Shown piece by piece: positions 26,143 to 35,475 of a stretch of DNA of 64,000 nt. This DNA comes from Nakamurella sp. A5-74 (GTDB lineage Bacteria; Actinomycetota; Actinomycetes; Mycobacteriales; Nakamurellaceae): positions 1,054,001-1,118,000 of the forward strand of contig NZ_CP159218.1 of NCBI RefSeq assembly GCF_040438885.1, in the 5' to 3' direction. The translations under genes and the position numbers were made by a program. Position 1 is the stretch's first letter. Each line of letters opens with the position of its first letter. Under the pieces are notes generated by a model. It had not been told where the DNA came from and ran no database searches. It was given only the letters and a program-made list of their open reading frames with translations.

Positions 26143-27387
26143 ATGTCCAGCGTTGGATCGCCGCCGCCGCGCCCTGTCACCTCGCACCAGCTGCGCCGGG
26201 TGAGCGCCGACGCGTTGCTCGCGGTGCTCCGGGTGGGCGAGGTGATGACCGCCTCGCAACTGATGGAGGCCACCGGGTTCAGCCGCACCTCGGTGCACGA
26301 GGTGTGCGCGGACCTGTTGCGGCTCGGACGGATCATCGAGGTGGATGGCGGCACACCCGTTGCAGCACGCGGTATGTCGGGCGGGCGTGGGCGGCCACCG
26401 CGACGCTATGCCTTCGCTGCGGACAGCGGTGCGGTGGTCGCAGTCGACCTGGGGGTGCACACGATCACCGTCTGGGTCACGGACCTCCGCGGGGTTCTGC
26501 GGGGGGTGTCTGAGCGGACCCTGCCTGACCCGGTGACGGCGGACCGCACGGCGCTGCTGGACGAACTGGTCGGCCGCGCGCTGACCGGCGCCGGGATGCG
26601 GACCGCGGAGGTGCTGGTGGCTGTGGTCGGGGTGCCGTCATCGTTGTCCGCGGTCCAACAGATCGAGTACCCCGCCGAACAACGAGGGGTTGCGCTGGCC
26701 ACCGCCTGGGCGACGGGTCGTGGCTGGCCGGTGCTGATCGAGAACGACGCCAACCTGGCCGCCCTCGGTGAGCGATGGTCGGGTGTGGCCAGGTCTCTCG
26801 ACAACGTCGTGGTGGTGCTCGCCGGCGAACGGCTCGGCGCCGGGATCCTGATGGGCGGCCGGTTGGTCCGGGGCGAGCACGGCAGCGCCGGGGAGCTCAG
26901 GTTCGTGTCGTTGATGCCGGCGATAGGGCCGGAGGTGCTCGGGATCGCCCGCCATGCGAGGGAACTCGCTGCGGCCGCGATCGCAGACGGCACAGCGACC
27001 TTCGGTGCGGCGGCCCAACGAGCCGCTGTCGACGGCACGGCAGCAGTCGACACTCCCGACATGAGCGCGCGCGCGGTGTTCCGAGCTGCGGCCGACGGGG
27101 ACGAGAGCGCACTGCGCATCGTGCGCACCGTGTGCGAGCGGCTTGCGCATCTGGTCGGGGTGCTCGCCACGCTGCTGGATCCGGCGATGGTCGTCATCTC
27201 CGGCGGGGTTGCCGATGCCGGCCGGCTTCTGGTGGACACGATCCAGCAACTGCTGCCGGCCGCGATGATCGACAACCCGCCGCTGGTGGTCGCCTCCTCG
27301 TTGGGGGCCGATGCCGTGGTGACCGGCGGGGTGCGGCTGGGACTGGATCACCTGGAGAACCATCTGCTGGACGGTCTGGTCGGCTGA
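26143..27387 (+). CDS. ROK-family transcriptional regulator
   Basis: About 414 residues. The N terminus is a winged helix (MTASQLMEATGFSRTSVHEVCADLLRLG) and the rest a ROK sugar-kinase-like domain with DLGVHTITVWVTD, ENDANLAALGE and GAGILMGGRLVRGEHGSAGEL. The CxCGxxGC zinc motif of ROK kinases is absent, and so the protein is a regulator, not a kinase. It is divergent from the sugar operon; the 206-base gap between them (with an AT-rich patch near 26010) is the likely operator region, though I cannot define an operator. Confidence 0.88.
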   Translation: MSSVGSPPPRPVTSHQLRRVSADALLAVLRVGEVMTASQLMEATGFSRTSVHEVCADLLRLGRIIEVDGGTPVAARGMSGGRGRPPRRYAFAADSGAVVAVDLGVHTITVWVTDLRGVLRGVSERTLPDPVTADRTALLDELVGRALTGAGMRTAEVLVAVVGVPSSLSAVQQIEYPAEQRGVALATAWATGRGWPVLIENDANLAALGERWSGVARSLDNVVVVLAGERLGAGILMGGRLVRGEHGSAGELRFVSLMPAIGPEVLGIARHARELAAAAIADGTATFGAAAQRAAVDGTAAVDTPDMSARAVFRAAADGDESALRIVRTVCERLAHLVGVLATLLDPAMVVISGGVADAGRLLVDTIQQLLPAAMIDNPPLVVASSLGADAVVTGGVRLGLDHLENHLLDGLVG

Positions 27388-27478
27388 GCCGTATTCCAGG
27401 TCACGCCCAAAGCTGAAACTCCCGGTCGCTTCGCCGCCGCCCCTTGTCCTCGGCGCGGTGCTGCCTACTGTGGAGAAG

Positions 27479-28972
27479 GTGACTGGATCCGCGCGCGAAA
27501 CTTCCGCTACCTCCGCCGATGCCACTGCGGCGCCCACCGTGTCGACACTCGGTGAGCTCCGAGAGATGGGTGCGGAGTACCGCACCGTCAAACAGGAGCT
27601 CAGGGCGAATCTGGTGGAGCGCTTGCGATCGGGCCGGCCGAGCCTGCCAGGGATCGTCGGCCTCGACGACACCGTCGTCCCCGAGGTCGAGCGTGCGGTG
27701 TTGGCCGGTCACGACTTCGTCCTGCTCGGTGAACGAGGCCAGGGCAAGACCCGGCTGATGCGGACCCTCGTCGGGCTGCTGGACGAGTGGACACCGGTGA
27801 TCACCGGGTCGGAGTTGAACGAACACCCCATGCACCCGATCACCAGGGCGTCGCAGCGGCTGACGGCCGAACTCGGAGATGCGCTGCCCATCGAATGGCT
27901 GCACCGCTCGGCGCGCTACGCGGAGAAATTGGCCACCCCCGACACCAGCATCGGCGACCTCATCGGCGACGTCGACCCCACGAAGCTTGCGGCCGGACGG
28001 ACCCTGGGGGATCCCGACACGGTGCACTACGGGCTGCTGCCCAGGGCGAACCGCGGTCTGTTCGGCATCAACGAGCTGCCCGATCTGGCGGAGCGCATCC
28101 AGGTGGGGTTGTTCAACGTGTTGGAGGAGCGGGACATCCAGATCCGCGGCTACCACCTGCGGCTGCCGCTCGACCTGCTGGTGATCGCCTCGGCGAACCC
28201 GGAGGACTACACGAACCGCGGCCGGATCATCACCCCGCTCAAGGATCGATTCGGCGCCGAGATCCGTACCCACTACCCGTTGACGGCCGACGCCGACGTC
28301 GCTCTGGTCGCGCAGGAAGCCGAGCTGGTCGCCGAGGTGCCCATGCACGTGCTCCGGGTGATCGCCGCACTCACCCACGAGCTGCGCGATTCCACCAGCA
28401 TCGACCAGCGGTCCGGCGTCTCGGCGCGATTCTCCGTCTCGGCCGCGGAAGCCGTGAGCGCCGCGGCCCTGCGCCGCGGGGCGCTGACCGGGGAGAACGC
28501 GCCGGTCGCCAGGATCGGTGATCTCGAACCGGTGCTCTCCTCCCTGCTGGGCAAGCTGGAGTTCGAAATGGGCGAAGAGGGGCGGGAGGCCGAGATCGTC
28601 CAACACCTGTTGCGGCGGGCCACTGTCGCGGTGTTCCGGCAGCTCGTCCGCGGACTCGACCTGTCCGGATTCACCGATCGATTCGCTGTGGTGGTGGCGG
28701 ATCCGGGCCGGGACGAGCGCCCCGACGCGCCCACCGTCGATGCGGTGGTCGAGACCGGTGCGCTGGTCCCCGCGCAGCGCCTGCTCGACCAGGTCGGCAC
28801 GATCCGCGGTCTCGCGGCCGTGCTCACCGCGGTGGGCATCGACGAGGACTCGGTCACCGCCGGACAGGTGGCGGCGGCGATCGAGTTCGTTCTCGAGGGC
28901 CTGTACCTCGGGAAGCGGCTCTCCAAGGACACCACCGGCGGTCCAGCCGGCATGACGATCTACGGCTCGTAG
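27479..28972 (+). CDS. MoxR/Mg-chelatase-like AAA+ ATPase
   Basis: About 497 residues. The P-loop reads GERGQGKTRL, and the sensor and arginine-finger regions follow in LLVIASANPEDYTNRG...KDRFGAEI. The Walker B region reads GLFGINELPDL, with Asn where Asp is normal before the Glu. The protein resembles the magnesium-chelatase-like Rv0958 of M. tuberculosis (from memory). The next gene encodes a VWA protein directly after its stop, the same order as Rv0958/Rv0959, so the two likely form an AAA+/VWA chaperone-type complex. The start is uncertain; GTG at 27479 is used. Confidence 0.88.
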   Translation: MTGSARETSATSADATAAPTVSTLGELREMGAEYRTVKQELRANLVERLRSGRPSLPGIVGLDDTVVPEVERAVLAGHDFVLLGERGQGKTRLMRTLVGLLDEWTPVITGSELNEHPMHPITRASQRLTAELGDALPIEWLHRSARYAEKLATPDTSIGDLIGDVDPTKLAAGRTLGDPDTVHYGLLPRANRGLFGINELPDLAERIQVGLFNVLEERDIQIRGYHLRLPLDLLVIASANPEDYTNRGRIITPLKDRFGAEIRTHYPLTADADVALVAQEAELVAEVPMHVLRVIAALTHELRDSTSIDQRSGVSARFSVSAAEAVSAAALRRGALTGENAPVARIGDLEPVLSSLLGKLEFEMGEEGREAEIVQHLLRRATVAVFRQLVRGLDLSGFTDRFAVVVADPGRDERPDAPTVDAVVETGALVPAQRLLDQVGTIRGLAAVLTAVGIDEDSVTAGQVAAAIEFVLEGLYLGKRLSKDTTGGPAGMTIYGS

Positions 28973-30943
28973 ATGGCCAGGGACAACTACTACTACGGCG
29001 CCTGGCATGAGGGCCCCGACCCGCTGGCGCCGCCGTTCGACGTACGCCAGGCGATGGACGAGCTCGGCGACCAGGTGATGGCCGGCAAGAGCCTGCGGGA
29101 TGCATTGGAGGAGTTGCGGCGCAAGGGCTCCGGTGAGACACCCGGTATCGACGAGCTGCACCGGCAGATCCGCGAACGCCGCCGTGAGTTGAGCCGACGC
29201 GGTGATCCATCGGGCGAGCTGACCAAGGCGAGGGCCGCCCTCGACCAGGCGCTCGCCCAGGAGAAGGACACGTTGGCTGCGGCGGACGACGACGGCGCCC
29301 GGCTCGCCGAGATGACCTTGGATGCCTTGCCGGACACCACCGCAGCGGCGTTGCGCGAACTGCAGGACTACCAGTGGCGCGACCCGCAGGCGCGTGCGCT
29401 GTACGAGCAGATCAGTGCGAACCTGCGCGATCAGGTGCTGGAGCAACAGTTCCAGGGTCTCAAGCAGGCGCTCGGCGGAAACGACCCGGCGGCGATGCGC
29501 ACGGTCCGCGACATGATGGCCGACCTCAATGCGCTGCTCGCCGACCATGCGCGGGGGACCGACACAGCTGAGCAGTTCGAGCGGTTCATGGGCAAGCACG
29601 GCGACTTCTTCCCGGAGAACCCGGCCGACGTCGACGAGCTGATCGACCAGCTGGCCAGGCGTCAGGCCGAGATGGACCGGTTGATGCGGTCGCTGTCCGC
29701 CCAGCAGCGCCGGGAACTGGAGGAGCTGATCGACGCGGCCATGGGCCAGGACGTCGACCTCGCGTCCGAGATGGCGCAGCTCTCGGACAACCTGCGCGCG
29801 CTGCGACCCGGGATGATGAACGGACCCGGGGTGCGGATGCGCGGGGAGGAGCCGCTCGGGATGGGCGAGGCCGCCGGGATCGTCGGTGAGCTGGCCGACC
29901 TCGAGGAGCTGGAAGCGCAGCTCGCCGGACAGCATCCGGGGGCGACGCTGGATGACGTCGACATCGAGCTGCTGGAGCGGCACCTGGGCGCCGAGGCAGC
30001 GCAGGACGTGCGGGCGCTGCGCGATCTGGAGCGTGAGCTGGAGCAGCAGGGCTACCTGCAACGCGGTCCGGAAGGGCCGCAGATGTCGCCGAAAGCGTTG
30101 CGCCGCTTGGGTCAGAGTGCGTTGAAGCGGATCTTCGCCGACCTCCGGGCCGGTGGACTCGGCGGCCACGACGACCGCCGCAGCGGGGCCGCCGACGAAC
30201 GGACAGGGGCCTTCCTGCCGTGGTCCTTCGGTGACGAGCAACCGTTCGATGCGGTGCGGACCGTCACCAACCGGACGCTGCGGTTGGCGACTTCCGGTGC
30301 CTCCGAGCTGACCGGTGGGCTCGAGCCGGAGGACTTCGTCATCGCCGAGACGGAGCGCCGTACCCGCGCTGCGGTGGCGCTGTGCGTCGACCTGTCGTTC
30401 TCGATGGTGATGGAGGACCGCTGGCTGCCGATGAAACAGACGGCCATGGCGCTCACCCACCTGATCCAAACCCGGTTCCGCCAGGACGCGCTCGAGATCA
30501 TCGGCTTCGACCGGATGGCGCGCACGATGACCCCGATGGAGCTGGCGACCGTCGAGCCGGAATGGGTGAAGGGCACCAACCTGCAGCACGCGTTGATGTT
30601 GGCCGGACGTCACCTGCGCCGGCATCCCGAAGCGGAACCGGTCGTGCTCGTCATCACTGACGGCGAACCGACCTCGCATCTGGAGGACGGGTTCCCGGTG
30701 TTCTCCTGGCCGCCCAGCGCGGCGACCATCAGGGCGAGCGTCGCCCAGGTCGATGCGATCTCCCGGCAGGGCGCCTCGCTCAACATCTTCCGGCTCGGCG
30801 ACGATCCCGGTCTGGAACGGTTCGTCGATGCGATGGCCAGGCGTAGCGGGGGTCGGGTGTTCGCCCCGGACGCCGAGCGGCTCGGAGAGTACGTGATCAG
30901 CGACTACCTGCGGGCCCGGCGGGGGCGTCGAGCGACGGGCTGA
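28973..30943 (+). CDS. VWA-domain partner of the AAA+ ATPase
   Basis: A 656-residue protein that begins immediately after the AAA+ stop codon. The first 450 residues are charged and helical, with coiled-coil-like stretches. The C-terminal VWA domain has a complete metal-binding MIDAS: DLSFS, the Thr in KGTNLQHAL and the Asp in VITDGEP. VWA proteins paired with MoxR/chelatase-type ATPases act as cofactor-insertion or complex-assembly chaperones; the client here is unknown. Cytoplasmic. Confidence 0.9.
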   Translation: MARDNYYYGAWHEGPDPLAPPFDVRQAMDELGDQVMAGKSLRDALEELRRKGSGETPGIDELHRQIRERRRELSRRGDPSGELTKARAALDQALAQEKDTLAAADDDGARLAEMTLDALPDTTAAALRELQDYQWRDPQARALYEQISANLRDQVLEQQFQGLKQALGGNDPAAMRTVRDMMADLNALLADHARGTDTAEQFERFMGKHGDFFPENPADVDELIDQLARRQAEMDRLMRSLSAQQRRELEELIDAAMGQDVDLASEMAQLSDNLRALRPGMMNGPGVRMRGEEPLGMGEAAGIVGELADLEELEAQLAGQHPGATLDDVDIELLERHLGAEAAQDVRALRDLERELEQQGYLQRGPEGPQMSPKALRRLGQSALKRIFADLRAGGLGGHDDRRSGAADERTGAFLPWSFGDEQPFDAVRTVTNRTLRLATSGASELTGGLEPEDFVIAETERRTRAAVALCVDLSFSMVMEDRWLPMKQTAMALTHLIQTRFRQDALEIIGFDRMARTMTPMELATVEPEWVKGTNLQHALMLAGRHLRRHPEAEPVVLVITDGEPTSHLEDGFPVFSWPPSAATIRASVAQVDAISRQGASLNIFRLGDDPGLERFVDAMARRSGGRVFAPDAERLGEYVISDYLRARRGRRATG

Positions 30944-30973
30944 GCTCCTCGGCACGGACATCCGGGGGAACGC

Positions 30974-31013
30974 CGAAGCCCCGTCGGCACCGAAATGCGC
31001 CGGCGGGGCTTCG
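30974..31013. terminator. Bidirectional hairpin terminator
   Basis: A 15-bp stem with one G:T pair, CGAAGCCCCGTCGGC (30974-30988) and GCCGGCGGGGCTTCG (30999-31013), with a 10-base loop. It lies between the convergent VWA and SRPBCC genes and can serve both. Confidence 0.8.
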
Positions 31014-31026
31014 ACTGCGGATCAGG

Positions 31027-31485
31027 TCAGCTGGTCGCGACCGACGACAGGTTGGCCAGCGAGTCCTCGAGAGCGCTCTCGGGCACCAACGGGAACTTCA
31101 GCTTCGCGAGCAGGTCCTTGTCGGTCACCTTGGCCCAGTCGTACGTCAGGCTCACGTCGGTGGAGTCGGGGCCGTTCGGGGTGAGCTCGTACAGCCACTC
31201 CCAGCCGGGGGGCTCGACGCCGGCCGGCGCTGTCTTCCACGCGATGAGCTGATTGTGCGAGAACCCGGAGACGTGGTTCTCCGTCTGGTAGTCGCCACCC
31301 ATGTGGTCGCCGGACATGTTCATCGTGAACACGTCACCCACCTGCTGGATGCGCTGGGGCTTTTCGGCCGAACGGATGAAACCGGATCCGTCCAATTGCG
31401 GATGCTTGTCAGGGTTGGAGAGCACGTCGAAGATCGTGCTTGCCGAAGCCGGCACTGTGCGGGTCACCGTGATCGAATCTGTCAT
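31027..31485 (-). CDS. SRPBCC-family protein
   Basis: A 152-residue START/SRPBCC-fold protein: an N-terminal beta strand and helices (ITVTRTVPASASTIFDVLSNPDKHPQLDGSG), then beta strands ending in a C-terminal helix. The fold is a hydrophobic-ligand pocket used by polyketide cyclases and dehydrases, but no function follows. The ATG at 31485 has GGAG close upstream. It is convergent with the VWA gene and divergent from the enoyl-CoA hydratase-like gene. Confidence 0.8.
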   Translation of the reverse strand: MTDSITVTRTVPASASTIFDVLSNPDKHPQLDGSGFIRSAEKPQRIQQVGDVFTMNMSGDHMGGDYQTENHVSGFSHNQLIAWKTAPAGVEPPGWEWLYELTPNGPDSTDVSLTYDWAKVTDKDLLAKLKFPLVPESALEDSLANLSSVATS

Positions 31486-31604
31486 AGCTCCTGCAGTACC
31501 CGATCCCGACCACGATGACACACCAGCACCCTGCGGATCGGCCGCCCGTTGCGTGCCACGGACCCGCGCGGACCGCAGCCGGACGGTCACCTACGGTGAG
31601 AACC

Positions 31605-32621
31605 ATGACGTCACCGCAGACCGGAGCGCCGGACGAGATCCTGCTCGTCTCCGTCGAGGGCGGACTCGGCCACGCCACCCTGAATCGCCCCCGTCAGCTG
31701 AACGCGCTGTCCGTCGAACTGATCGACCAGCTCGCCGCTCGGCTCCGCGCCTGGGCCGCGGACGACACGATCACGGCCGTGCTGGTCACCGGCGCGGGAG
31801 ATCGGGGCCTGTGCGCAGGCGGCGACATCAAGCAGCTCTATGCAGGGGTGAAGAGCGGCGACGGGCCGGGTGACTTCTTCGAGCACGAGTACGCGATGAA
31901 CCTGCTGATCGCGCAGTACCCGAAGCCCTACGTCGTCGTGATGGACGGCATCACCATGGGCGGCGGGGTCGGCATCTCCGTGCACGGTTCCGTCCGGGTG
32001 GTCACCGAGCGCACGCTGGTCGCCATGCCCGAGGCCGGCATCGGGCTATTCCCGGACGTGGGGGCGCTGTACTGGCTGGCCCGCTGCCCGGGGGAGTTCG
32101 GCACCCACCTGGCGCTCTCCGGTGCGCGGATTGACGGCCCGACGGCGATCGCAGCAGGCTTCGCTGATCATTTCCTGCCCAGCGATCGAGCGCCTGAATT
32201 GGTGGCAGCGCTGACCGCCGGCGGAGCGGCTGCCCTGCAGTCGTTCGGATGGCCGGAAACGCCTGTGGCACAACCGACGCCGGCCTGGATCGACGAGTGC
32301 TACTCCGGGAATGACGTCACGGAGATCGTCGCCCGGCTGGCGTCGCACCCGCACCCGGATGCCGTCGCCGCCGCGAGGCTGATCGGGACCCTGTCGCCGA
32401 CCAGCCTCACTGTGACCCTCGCTGCGCTGCGCCGCGCTGCGACGATGGACATCGCCGCGGTGCTCGCCCAGGACCTCGTGCTCACCGGACATTTCGTCAA
32501 TGTCCCCGACCTCGTCGAGGGCATCCGCGCGCAGCTCATCGACAAGGACCGCACCCCGCGCTGGGATCCGCCGACCCTGGCCGACGTCGACCCCGACACA
32601 GTGGCCGCGTTCTTCGCCTGA
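31605..32621 (+). CDS. 3-Hydroxyisobutyryl-CoA hydrolase-like (crotonase family)
   Basis: A 338-residue crotonase-fold enzyme. It has the oxyanion-hole region GDRGLCAGGDIKQLY, the GITMGGGVGIS segment and the MPEAGIGLFPDVGALYWLAR stretch that separates 3-hydroxyisobutyryl-CoA hydrolases from enoyl-CoA hydratases. It would act in valine degradation, freeing 3-hydroxyisobutyrate. Length fits the family. The ATG at 31605 is used; upstream in-frame starts add unrelated residues. Confidence 0.88.
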   Translation: MTSPQTGAPDEILLVSVEGGLGHATLNRPRQLNALSVELIDQLAARLRAWAADDTITAVLVTGAGDRGLCAGGDIKQLYAGVKSGDGPGDFFEHEYAMNLLIAQYPKPYVVVMDGITMGGGVGISVHGSVRVVTERTLVAMPEAGIGLFPDVGALYWLARCPGEFGTHLALSGARIDGPTAIAAGFADHFLPSDRAPELVAALTAGGAAALQSFGWPETPVAQPTPAWIDECYSGNDVTEIVARLASHPHPDAVAAARLIGTLSPTSLTVTLAALRRAATMDIAAVLAQDLVLTGHFVNVPDLVEGIRAQLIDKDRTPRWDPPTLADVDPDTVAAFFA

Positions 32622-32629
32622 CCCCGGGG

Positions 32630-32808
32630 ATCGCGGTAGTGACGGTCGTTTCGTGGCCGGGTTCGCGGTAGTGACGGTCGTTTCGTGGCCGGGTTCGCGG
32701 TAGTGACGGTCGTTTCGTGGCCGGGTTCGCGGTGCTGACGGTCGTTTCGGCACCGGGTTCGCGGATCTGACGGTCGTTTCGTGGCCGGGTTCGCGGTGCT
32801 GGTGGTCG
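32630..32808 (+). repeat. 32-bp tandem repeat array 1
   Basis: Six copies of the core TTCGCGGNNNTGACGGTCG begin at 32630, 32662, 32694, 32726, 32758 and 32790, an exact 32-base period. The first and last copies are imperfect. The last 13 bases of most units read TTTCGTGGCCGGG. The array fills the gap between the crotonase gene and the DUF421 gene. Two other arrays of this family lie at 37992 and 39214. Confidence 0.93.
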
Positions 32809-32858
32809 CGCGCGCCTACCGTCGCTGCTGACACCTCTTCAGCACCCAGGAGCACCCC

Positions 32859-33416
32859 ATGTGGCAGAGCCTGTTCGACTTCCAGATCCCCGCGGCGGAG
32901 AAGATCATTCGCACGGTCGCCGTGTACCTGCTGATCCTGATCATCTTCCGGGTCGGCGGACGACGGTCCATGGCACAGATGAACATGTTGGACTTCACGG
33001 TCATGCTCCTGCTGTCGAATGTCGTGCAGAACGCCGTCATCGGCGACGACAACTCGTTCATCGGCGGCGCGCTCGGGGCGGTGACGCTGATGGTGGCCAA
33101 CGAGGGCGTCGACTACCTCGCATACCGGTTCCCGATGCTGTCCCGCTGGGTCGAGGGCAAGAACCTGACCCTGGTCCGGGACGGCAAACCCGTCGCCCGC
33201 GGACTGCGCAGGCTGCGGCTGCACCCAGCAGACCTCGACCACGCGATCCGGCTGCAGAACGGCAACGACATCAGCGACGTCAGCCACGGCGAGATGGACA
33301 ACGACGGACGCCTCATCATCTCGTTGCGAAAGCGCAGCCAGTCGGCGACGCACGCAGATGTTGCAGCTCTGAACGACAAACTCGACCGGATCGAGAAGCT
33401 GCTCAGCCCTCGCTGA
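32859..33416 (+). CDS. DUF421 (YetF-like) membrane protein
   Basis: A 185-residue DUF421 protein. Three N-terminal hydrophobic segments (VYLLILIIF, FTVMLLLSNVV, GGALGAVTLMVAN) and the motif RVGGRRSMAQMNMLDF lead into a cytoplasmic part. The ATG has AGGAG about eight bases upstream. Family function is poorly known (spore-related in Bacillus). Its last 14 bases overlap the end of the convergent ABC gene. Confidence 0.88.
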   Translation: MWQSLFDFQIPAAEKIIRTVAVYLLILIIFRVGGRRSMAQMNMLDFTVMLLLSNVVQNAVIGDDNSFIGGALGAVTLMVANEGVDYLAYRFPMLSRWVEGKNLTLVRDGKPVARGLRRLRLHPADLDHAIRLQNGNDISDVSHGEMDNDGRLIISLRKRSQSATHADVAALNDKLDRIEKLLSPR

Positions 33417-35475
33417 CCCCAGCGGGGACCGGGGCCGATTCCGGGTCCGTTGCCGCGGCGAACTGTGAGCGGTACAGCCGGTAGTACGCCCCCTCGCCCG
33501 CGATCAGTTCGTCGTGCGTGCCCTGTTCGACGATGGCGCCGTCCTCCATCACGAGAATCAGGTCGGCGTCCCGGATGGTGGAGAGCCGATGGGCGATCAC
33601 GAAGCTCGTGCGATCGGTGCGGAGCGCCGCCATGGCCCGCTGGACGAGCGCTTCGGTGCGGGTGTCCACCGAGCTGGTTGCCTCGTCCAGGATCAGCAGC
33701 GACGGATCCGCCAGGAAGGCTCTGGCGATGGTGATCAGCTGCTTCTCGCCCGCCGAGACGTTGCTGCCCTCGGAGTCGATGACGGTGTCGTAACCGTCCG
33801 GGAGTGAGTGCACGAACCGGTCGACGTAGGTTGCGGTCGCGGCGGCGACGATCTCCCCTTCGGAGGCCCCTGGCCGCCCATAGGCGATGTTGTCCCTGAT
33901 GGTCCCGCCGAACAGCCAGGTGTCCTGCAGCACCATGCCGATCCGGGACCGCAGATCGTCCCGCCGCAGTGATGCGATGTCGATCCCGTCCAGCGTGATG
34001 CGGCCACCGGCCAGCTCGTAGAAGCGCAGGATCAGGTTCACCAACGTCGTCTTGCCGGCACCGGTCGGGCCGACGATCGCGACCGTGCTCCCCGGGTCGG
34101 CGACCAGCGACAGGTCGTGGATCAGGGGGGTGTCCGGCGAGTAGGAGAAGGCGACGTCCTCGAACGCCACGCGTCCGCGTGAACGCGCCGGGATGGTGTG
34201 CGGCGCAACAGGATCTGCAGTCTGCTCCGGCTCGTCGAGCAGCTCGAACACTCGCTCGGCCGATGCCACCCCCGACTGCAACACGTTGGCCATCGAGGCG
34301 ACCTGCGACAACGGCTGGGTGAACTGGCGGGAGTACTGGATGAAGGCCTGGACGTCGCCGAGCGAAACGGCTCCGGAGGCCACCCGCAGGCCACCGACGA
34401 CCGCGACCAGGACGTAGCTGATGTTCCCGATGAACATCATCATCGGCATGATGATGCCCGAGATGAACTGGGCCCGGAACCCTGCCTCGTACAGCTCGGA
34501 GTTCTTGGCCGAGAACGACTGTGCCGCCTCCTTCTGCCGTCCGAACACCTTGACCAGCGCGTGCCCGGTGTAGAACTCCTCCACCTGGCCGTTGAGCTCG
34601 CCGGTGGCCCGCCACTGGGTGATGAACTGCTTCTGCGACCGCTTGGCGATCTTGGCAGTGAGGACGAAGCTCAGCGGAATCGCGAACATGGCGATGAGGG
34701 TCAGCAACGGGGAGATCGTCAGCATCATCACCAGCACGCCGATCAGCGTCAGCACACTGGTCAGCAGCTGGGAGAGCGTCTGCTGCAACGACTGTGAGAT
34801 GTTGTCGACGTCGTTGGTGACGCGGCTGAGCACCTCGCCGCGCGGCTGTCGGTCGAAGTAGGCCAATGGCAGCTTGCCCAGCTTGGCCTCGGCCTCCGCG
34901 CGCAGCTCCCGCATCGCACGGTTGACGGCGGTCGCGACCATGAAGCCCTGGGCGTACATCACCACGGAGGCGCCGATGTACAGCGCCAGGACGATCAGCA
35001 GGATGTGTCCGAGCGCCGAGAAGTCGACACCGACTCCGGGAACGACGTTCATGGAGGCCAGCATGTCGGCCCGCTGATCGTCACCCGATGCCCGCAGGTC
35101 GTCGACGACCTGCTGCAGCGAGGTGCCTGCGGGCACGCCGGCACCGATGGTCCGACCGGTGAAGCCGTCGAAGATGAGGTCGGTGGCATGGCCGAGGATC
35201 TTCGGCCCGATCACCGACAGCACCACGCTGGTGACGGTGGCGGCGAGAATCACGATCAACCGGAGTCGTTGCGGCGCAAGATGTCCGACGAGACGCTTGG
35301 CAGATGGTCCGAAGTCCAGTGACTTCTCGGTCGGCATCGCGTTGCCCCACGGACCGCCGGAACGGTTGCCGCCCTTGCGGGCGACGTCCCGGACCGTCTT
35401 GGCGTCCTCGTGCGATGTGCCATCTTTGGTGGTTTCTGCGGCGGAGAGCTTCTGCAGATCGAGCCGCTTGCTCAT
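33403..35475 (-). CDS. ABC exporter half, intact Walker B, altered signature
   Basis: A 690-residue fused membrane-ATPase half-exporter. Walker A is GPTGAGKTT, the signature is VSAGEKQ (not LSGGQ) and Walker B LLILDEATSSVD keeps the catalytic Glu. Its ATG at 35475 overlaps the stop of the partner gene (ATGA). The pair fits heterodimeric multidrug exporters such as BmrCD or LmrCD, in which one ATP site is degenerate. The long polar N-terminal tail (about 75 residues) is unusual. Confidence 0.92.
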   Translation of the reverse strand: MSKRLDLQKLSAAETTKDGTSHEDAKTVRDVARKGGNRSGGPWGNAMPTEKSLDFGPSAKRLVGHLAPQRLRLIVILAATVTSVVLSVIGPKILGHATDLIFDGFTGRTIGAGVPAGTSLQQVVDDLRASGDDQRADMLASMNVVPGVGVDFSALGHILLIVLALYIGASVVMYAQGFMVATAVNRAMRELRAEAEAKLGKLPLAYFDRQPRGEVLSRVTNDVDNISQSLQQTLSQLLTSVLTLIGVLVMMLTISPLLTLIAMFAIPLSFVLTAKIAKRSQKQFITQWRATGELNGQVEEFYTGHALVKVFGRQKEAAQSFSAKNSELYEAGFRAQFISGIIMPMMMFIGNISYVLVAVVGGLRVASGAVSLGDVQAFIQYSRQFTQPLSQVASMANVLQSGVASAERVFELLDEPEQTADPVAPHTIPARSRGRVAFEDVAFSYSPDTPLIHDLSLVADPGSTVAIVGPTGAGKTTLVNLILRFYELAGGRITLDGIDIASLRRDDLRSRIGMVLQDTWLFGGTIRDNIAYGRPGASEGEIVAAATATYVDRFVHSLPDGYDTVIDSEGSNVSAGEKQLITIARAFLADPSLLILDEATSSVDTRTEALVQRAMAALRTDRTSFVIAHRLSTIRDADLILVMEDGAIVEQGTHDELIAGEGAYYRLYRSQFAAATDPESAPVPAGVSEG

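Noticed and set aside
27401-30961. 1186-codon open frame on the minus strand
   Set aside because: It is antisense to the AAA+/VWA genes, which have clear domains; long antisense frames are common in high-GC DNA, and its His/Arg/Gly-rich product matches nothing.
32630-32808. Possible CRISPR array (also 39214-39372)
   Set aside because: The units are contiguous with no unique spacers; the variable part is only three bases in the core and a homogenised tail, and no cas gene is near.
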